Assembly: GCA_017307755.1 (NCBI GenBank)
Contig: JAFKGQ010000016.1
Span: 62,001 to 126,000 of the forward strand
DNA from: Chitinophagaceae bacterium
GTDB lineage: Bacteria > Bacteroidota > Bacteroidia > Chitinophagales > Chitinophagaceae
Length of the DNA: 64,000 nucleotides
Reading direction: 5' to 3'
A program made the position numbers and the translations under genes. Position 1 is the stretch's first letter, and each line of letters opens with the position of its first letter. Shown here piece after piece: positions 59,877-64,000 of this stretch. The notes below the pieces were generated by a model. The model had not been told where the DNA came from. It saw only the letters and a list, made by a program, of their open reading frames with translations, and did no database searches.

Positions 59877-61124
59877 CCCAAGCAGCGTCTTTCCAATGGC
59901 ACATTGTAAGCAATGCCTGGGGTCGCAATATTGCCTCCGCAGTTCCAGCAAGGCCTGGGAATCGCCCGCATCCATGCAGCGGACGTCCATACCTGCCCAT
60001 TGGTCTATGACGGCATTCTTTTCCGCATTCAGGGATTTCAGCCAGCGGACAGCCTTTTTACAATAGGTCGGCAAGTCATACCGGCGCCCATAGGCAAATA
60101 AAAGTGGGATAAACGTGTTGATAAGAAGGCTATCCTTTATGCCTTCACCCAGCCGTTTGACCCTTTCCGGGGATGGCCGGTCAGGGAGGTAGTGTTTGTC
60201 CCAATACGGGTCCGTTGTGACCACCATTAATGCTTTTAGCGCCGAGGGGTCCTCTGCCTCCTTTGCCCGGCTAAACCAGAAGGGACAGACCGCCAGCAGG
60301 GCCCCCAACTGTGCCAGTCGTATCGTGGGGAAATTATCCGGCCGCATCCGCAGAAAATGTACGGCAGCGGGAATGGCCGGAAGCCGGTGTTTGGTACGTA
60401 AATACCGGAATTCCAGCTGCAATCTGCCGGGATATTCATCGTGAAAAACTCCTTCCAGTAAGCCGGCCTGCCCCATCAATAAGGCCTCCCGGCGAGGGTC
60501 CATCCCCTGCTGCCGGGCCAGCAGCGAAATGGGAAGGCTTCCGGCCATCATCTCAAAAGCCGGCCCGTTGACCGGGCCGCCAAAAGTACGGGCCATCAGC
60601 CACCAGCATGTCTCTTCCCAATGTTGATGATTGACCGCGAGATGCGCATCGATGGACAGGGCCCTTCTGTACAGCCGCTGTTCCATCAGCTGCTGCTTCC
60701 AAACCAGCCAGATATCTTTATCGATCTCCGGCAGCAGCCCCTGACAGGCGATGGGGTCCCCGGGTCTTACCGCCTGCTCATACCGGTGAAACAACCATTT
60801 GGACACCCTGCCCTCCAATACGAGCGTCGGCATATCCCTTTCGGCAGCATCATTCACCCATACGACATGGAGGATGACATTCTGATAATTCTTATCCGTT
60901 CCGTGGGAATGCCGCTGCCAGTCTGACGCCATTACATGCAGTTCTATGGCGCCCACCCAGCAAGTGCAGCCTATCCTTACTTTCGAATCAAAAAAATCAG
61001 GCCCCTGATCCGTGTTAAGCCGCCCTGGGGACAGCACCTGCACCTCCTCACCTGTAGTGGTCCGCAGGTCGCGGGTATTGAAGTATTGATGTTGCCAGAT
61101 CCATTGTAATAAAGACTCTTTCAT
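59865..61124 (-). CDS. DUF2851-family protein
   Basis: The 419-residue soluble protein matches the Bacteroidota DUF2851 family: LLQWIWQHQYFNTRDLRTTT at the start, GRLNTDQGPDFFDSKVRIG and GAIELHVMASDWQRHSHGTD (about 35-85), and a C-terminal CDPRHCLQCAIG with two close cysteines. The function is unknown. The C-terminal Cys pair could bind metal. It overlaps osmC convergently by 12 nt and lies upstream of no obvious partner. Confidence 0.88.
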   Translation of the reverse strand: MKESLLQWIWQHQYFNTRDLRTTTGEEVQVLSPGRLNTDQGPDFFDSKVRIGCTCWVGAIELHVMASDWQRHSHGTDKNYQNVILHVVWVNDAAERDMPTLVLEGRVSKWLFHRYEQAVRPGDPIACQGLLPEIDKDIWLVWKQQLMEQRLYRRALSIDAHLAVNHQHWEETCWWLMARTFGGPVNGPAFEMMAGSLPISLLARQQGMDPRREALLMGQAGLLEGVFHDEYPGRLQLEFRYLRTKHRLPAIPAAVHFLRMRPDNFPTIRLAQLGALLAVCPFWFSRAKEAEDPSALKALMVVTTDPYWDKHYLPDRPSPERVKRLGEGIKDSLLINTFIPLLFAYGRRYDLPTYCKKAVRWLKSLNAEKNAVIDQWAGMDVRCMDAGDSQALLELRRQYCDPRHCLQCAIGKTLLGSGR

Positions 61125-61157
61125 AACAAGCCACTTTTTATGGCCTGTCTTACCGTA

Positions 61158-61736
61158 CTACACCCGGCATGCAGTAAGCTGCCCCAGCTCCTGCACCACA
61201 CGGCTGACCGGCAGCCCCATCACATTGTAGAAATCCCCTTCGATGCCCCGGATGCCCACTACCCCTATCCACTCCTGGATGGCATAGGCCCCGGCCTTGT
61301 CAAAAGGACGATATTTATCCACATAGGTTTCGATCTGTGTCTTTGTCAGCTCGTGAAAGTACACGGCCGTACTGTCGGCAAAGGCGATCTCCTGTTGTCC
61401 GCGGGAAAGGATCACGCCTGTGATCACTTCGTGCTGGTTACCCGCCAGCCGGGTGAGGATACTAACAGCATCATCCCTGTCTCTGGGCTTGCCGATGATA
61501 TCTCCATCCAGAACAACCACTGTATCTGCTGCCAACACGATCCGGTCGGCAGGGAGCTGTTTCTTCACCGCCAGCGCCTTGTTCCTTGCAATATGCACAG
61601 GCACCAATCCCACCGGCAGACCTGCCGGATAGGTTTCCGGCGTATCCGCCACGATCACCTCAAAATCCACTTCCGCCCATTCGAGCAATTGCTTGCGCCG
61701 GGGAGACCCGGAAGCAAGTACGATACGTTCTGTCAT
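61158..61736 (-). CDS. maf: Maf-family nucleotide pyrophosphatase
   Basis: The 192-residue protein has the Maf motifs: IVLASGSPRRKQLLEWAEVD at the N-terminus, SRxxAxxK counterpart ARNKALAVKKQLPA, VLAADTVVVLDGDIIGKPRD and the C-terminal GAYAIQEWIGVVGIRGIEGD. Such enzymes hydrolyse dTTP, UTP or modified nucleotides to monophosphates. It starts directly after the UbiA stop with no gap, inside a minus-strand operon with UbiA and the KdsC-like phosphatase. Confidence 0.94.
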   Translation of the reverse strand: MTERIVLASGSPRRKQLLEWAEVDFEVIVADTPETYPAGLPVGLVPVHIARNKALAVKKQLPADRIVLAADTVVVLDGDIIGKPRDRDDAVSILTRLAGNQHEVITGVILSRGQQEIAFADSTAVYFHELTKTQIETYVDKYRPFDKAGAYAIQEWIGVVGIRGIEGDFYNVMGLPVSRVVQELGQLTACRV

Positions 61737-62693
61737 CTATACGATTTTTATAAAGACCATGGACAATATGCCGGCCAGCATGATTCCCTTGATATAACCA
61801 CTCAGCAAATGATATTCAGCCGCTGTGCCGGCCTTGTAAAGCTTACGAAGGACCCAGATCAATGGCGCGATGATCAGGATGGCGCAATAGGGCGGGATGA
61901 TCCACCAGCCATTCTGCAGCACATAGAACTGGATCACCGCCAGGCTGCCGATGAGCACCACCAGCCAGGTGGCCGCAAAGACCTTGGCTGCATTCACACC
62001 CCACACGATCGGCATGGTCCGGCAGCCGTAACGGGCGTCCCCATTCATATCCTCGATGTCCTTTACCACTTCCCGGATCAACGAGATGATAAAAGCAAAT
62101 CCACCGTATAAGCTGGCGAATTTAAATAGTCTCGACAACATCTGATGGTAAAATGGATCCCTGAAAACAGCCAGCTTGAATTCGGCTACATACAGCACCA
62201 GGATCACCCAGGCTGTCATGAGCGAGATCAGCACATTCCCGATCAGCAGCCTCCTCTTGAAAGTAGTACTGTAGAACCATAACAACACCACACAGCCGAA
62301 ATTCCCCAACGCGACAAAAGGGTTGTGGACTTTCAGACTGACATAGGCTCCGATGATCACGCCAAGACCGGAAAGTATCCAATGCCATAGGATAGTCCAG
62401 CGTCGCCGGATGATCTTGTCCACCACCAGCCTCTCCGGCTTGTTCACCCTATCGATGTTGAGATCGAAATAATCGTTGATGATATACCCCGCCGCTGCTA
62501 TCAGGACGGAGGACAGGGACAACAAGTAAAACCAGATGGGCTGTAAAGCATTTATATACCTGCCATTGAAATCGGGCAGCAGGATGCAATAATAGAATAG
62601 CACCTGCGTCAGTACGATAAATACAAGGTTGGGCCATCGGATAAGCCTGAAGAACGCGCCCAGCAAGCGGAACGTATAGGATAGTCTAGCCAT
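61737..62693 (-). CDS. UbiA-family prenyltransferase (geranylgeranylglycerol-phosphate synthase-like)
   Basis: The 318-residue protein has about nine membrane helices and the two Asp-rich motifs of UbiA enzymes: INDYFDLNIDRVNKP (about residues 73-87) and VKDIEDMNGDARYG (about 205-218). Bacteroidota proteins of this type are commonly annotated as geranylgeranylglycerol-phosphate geranylgeranyltransferase, but the prenyl acceptor is not established here. Its start overlaps the stop of the KdsC-like gene and the Maf gene starts right after it. Confidence 0.9.
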   Translation of the reverse strand: MARLSYTFRLLGAFFRLIRWPNLVFIVLTQVLFYYCILLPDFNGRYINALQPIWFYLLSLSSVLIAAAGYIINDYFDLNIDRVNKPERLVVDKIIRRRWTILWHWILSGLGVIIGAYVSLKVHNPFVALGNFGCVVLLWFYSTTFKRRLLIGNVLISLMTAWVILVLYVAEFKLAVFRDPFYHQMLSRLFKFASLYGGFAFIISLIREVVKDIEDMNGDARYGCRTMPIVWGVNAAKVFAATWLVVLIGSLAVIQFYVLQNGWWIIPPYCAILIIAPLIWVLRKLYKAGTAAEYHLLSGYIKGIMLAGILSMVFIKIV

Positions 62694-63214
62694 TACTTTG
62701 AAGCGATTGATGTATCCAGTTCCCAGTGACCATTCAGTTTCAGGACTTTTTCAATGACGTCCCGGACACATCCATGCCCGCCATTAAAGGATGAGATATA
62801 GGCCGCAATATGCCGGATCTCCGGCGCCGCGTCCGCGGGCGCACAGGCCATCCCTACCTGTTTCATCACCGTATAATCCGGGATATCATCCCCCATATAC
62901 AACATATCTTCAATCCCCAGGTTGTGCTCCTGCATATAGGCCCGTAACCTTTCCATTTTATCCTTTACATGGAGGAACACATCTTTTATACCCAATCCCT
63001 CCAAACGTAACCGTACGCCTTCCGACTGCCCGCCCGAGATCACAAGCACCCTGTACCCTTTTTTGATGGCCAGCTGCAGGGAATATCCATCTTTTGTATT
63101 CATTGTCCGCCACTGCTCCCCCTTATCCGTCACCTGTACGCTGCCATCCGTCATCACCCCGTCCACATCAAATACAAAAGTTCTGATCGACTTAAATTTT
63201 TCAAGAACGCTCAT
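62693..63214 (-). CDS. KdsC-like HAD phosphatase (KDO-8-phosphate phosphatase type)
   Basis: The 173-residue cap-less HAD protein has TFVFDVDGVMTDGSVQVTDK (nucleophile Asp), NTKDGYSLQLAIKKGYRVLV, VISGG and MGDDIPDYTVMKQVG. Length and motifs match KdsC, which dephosphorylates KDO-8-phosphate for lipopolysaccharide synthesis. I start at ATG 63214 (MSVLEKFKSI); the open frame reaches 63262. It may be co-transcribed with the DUF2520 gene 91 nt upstream. Confidence 0.9.
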   Translation of the reverse strand: MSVLEKFKSIRTFVFDVDGVMTDGSVQVTDKGEQWRTMNTKDGYSLQLAIKKGYRVLVISGGQSEGVRLRLEGLGIKDVFLHVKDKMERLRAYMQEHNLGIEDMLYMGDDIPDYTVMKQVGMACAPADAAPEIRHIAAYISSFNGGHGCVRDVIEKVLKLNGHWELDTSIASK

Positions 63215-63305
63215 AGCTGAATTGATTTTTACTTTTCCTGCCTTGTTGCTGTACTTTGCCAACTGCGCAAAACTACCTTAATCCCGGCGAAATTCCGGGT
63301 CAATT

Positions 63306-64000
63306 TCATCGCCCGGCCCCCTGTCTGATCTGTTGGGTCATCAATGTATATACTTCTTTAATATCCTTATAGTTATCTATTAATTCCAAATGTCTTGCAA
63401 GCGTGGCTTCATCACTCCGTATCGCCGGACCTGTCTGGGCATCCTCCGGCGCCACCCGGGACAGCCTTTCGGCAGTCTCCCGGATAAGGGGTAACAACAG
63501 GGAAAAATCGGCGCCCTCTTTCCGGCAATATGTATCGGCCAGCACATATAGGTGATTGGTAAAATTATTTACCAGCACGGCAGCCAGATGCAGTTTCAAC
63601 CGCATGTTATTATCGGCCTCGGACACCTGGTGGCTGATACTACGGGCAAGTTCGGTTATCCGTTGCCGGTCCGCCCCCTGGTTGGCATCCGTCAGCAGCG
63701 GGATCGCGGGGTAAGGCTTCAGCTCCTTTCGCAGGCTTTGCAATGGATAGAGCACCCCGCTGTTGACGCTGACATCCAGCAATACTTCTTTTGGAACGGC
63801 CCCCGCCGTATGAAGCACAAGCTTGCCGGGAAGCGTGAGCTCTTTACTAAGGCCTTTTAGCGCATCGTCCGACAGCGCCACCAGGTATACCTCCGCATTT
63901 TTGTCCAGTTCTTCCCGGCGGGAGGTATATGCACATTGCAATATCTCCGCCAGCTGCCCCGCATGCCCCTGCTGCCGGCTAAATACCTGCAGGATCTGAT
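63306..64000 (-). CDS. Rossmann-fold plus DUF2520 protein (5' part outside the window)
   Basis: The frame stays open to the last base, so the N-terminal NAD(P)-binding glycine motif is outside. Seen are ILQVFSRQQGHAGQLAEILQ at the edge, VYLVALSDDALKGLSKEL, GKLVLHTAGAVPKEVLLDVS, GVLYPLQSLRKELK and the C-terminal DUF2520 part (MRLKLHLAAVLVNNFTNHLY, RLSRVAPEDAQTGPAIRSD). The family resembles F420-dependent NADP reductases and pyrroline-5-carboxylate or ketopantoate-type reductases; its substrate is unknown. About 231 residues are visible, of roughly 260 expected. Confidence 0.9.
   Translation of the reverse strand, partial: QILQVFSRQQGHAGQLAEILQCAYTSRREELDKNAEVYLVALSDDALKGLSKELTLPGKLVLHTAGAVPKEVLLDVSVNSGVLYPLQSLRKELKPYPAIPLLTDANQGADRQRITELARSISHQVSEADNNMRLKLHLAAVLVNNFTNHLYVLADTYCRKEGADFSLLLPLIRETAERLSRVAPEDAQTGPAIRSDEATLARHLELIDNYKDIKEVYTLMTQQIRQGAGR

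Overview
The window is chromosomal DNA of a Bacteroidota bacterium, most likely a member of the Chitinophagaceae. Several features agree on this: SusC/SusD pairs with FecI/FecR-type regulators, a type IX secretion sorting domain, a GLPGLI protein, LytTR/LytS regulation, Bacteroidota-type promoters (TTG or TTTG, about 20 nt, TAnnTTTG), and almost no Shine-Dalgarno sequences. I see no rRNA, tRNA, CRISPR array or complete insertion sequence. No stretch over 300 bp lacks a gene. The longest gap (31690-31978) holds a tandem structured RNA.

Layout. 1-3025: reductive pyrimidine catabolism (nitrilase-type amidohydrolase, preT, preA). 2976-4540: an unnamed conserved protein and a 5'-eroded Rpn-type nuclease gene. 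4634-7016: galK-galM. 7076-19399 (minus strand): one regulated outer-membrane uptake operon, read as ECF sigma, FecR anti-sigma, SusC, SusD, a large FG-GAP/ASPIC lipoprotein and a vanadium-haloperoxidase-like lipoprotein. 19488-21418: dipeptide epimerase and a T9SS-sorted protein. 21476-27480: a DPE2-like 4-alpha-glucanotransferase, a small membrane protein coupled to a membrane-anchored MutS-like ATPase, and an acyltransferase. 27455-31689: an isolated 71-aa gene with a strong promoter, structured leader and terminator; a LytS/LytTR pair; an M23 peptidase. 31811-32668: two tandem structured RNA units ahead of a DUF3800 gene. 32857-37834: dnaK, a GT81-HAD fusion, an AraC/VOC pair and GtrA. 37946-51677: argS, glgB, a TonB-type barrel with a GLPGLI protein, a secreted GH13, an MFS sugar carrier, glgC and glgA. 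51832-54432: sugar permease and ROK kinase. 54486-64000: a FAS1-SusD fusion lipoprotein, a phosphodiester glycosidase-like protein, lipA, a beta-barrel protein, OsmC, DUF2851, Maf, a UbiA prenyltransferase, KdsC-like and DUF2520 proteins.

How the genes fit together. A large share of the window handles alpha-glucans and hexoses. glgA, glgC and glgB make glycogen; the MalQ/DPE2 enzyme and the GH13 process maltodextrins; an SLC45-like carrier, a FHS-type permease, a ROK kinase, GalM and GalK bring in and activate hexoses. The sigma/FecR/SusCD operon is a separate uptake system whose substrate cannot be read from sequence.

The most interesting non-coding signals are four. (1) Two covarying three-way-junction RNA units sit directly upstream of the DUF3800 gene. 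(2) A repeated three-hairpin element occurs twice (18695-18780, 53329-53412), with compensatory changes in its long stem. (3) A putative DonS-like antisense RNA lies opposite the susC leader. (4) The 71-aa gene has an unusually complete promoter, leader and terminator. Several genes also carry a perfect TAnnTTTG box 4-6 nt before the start codon, suggesting leaderless mRNAs.
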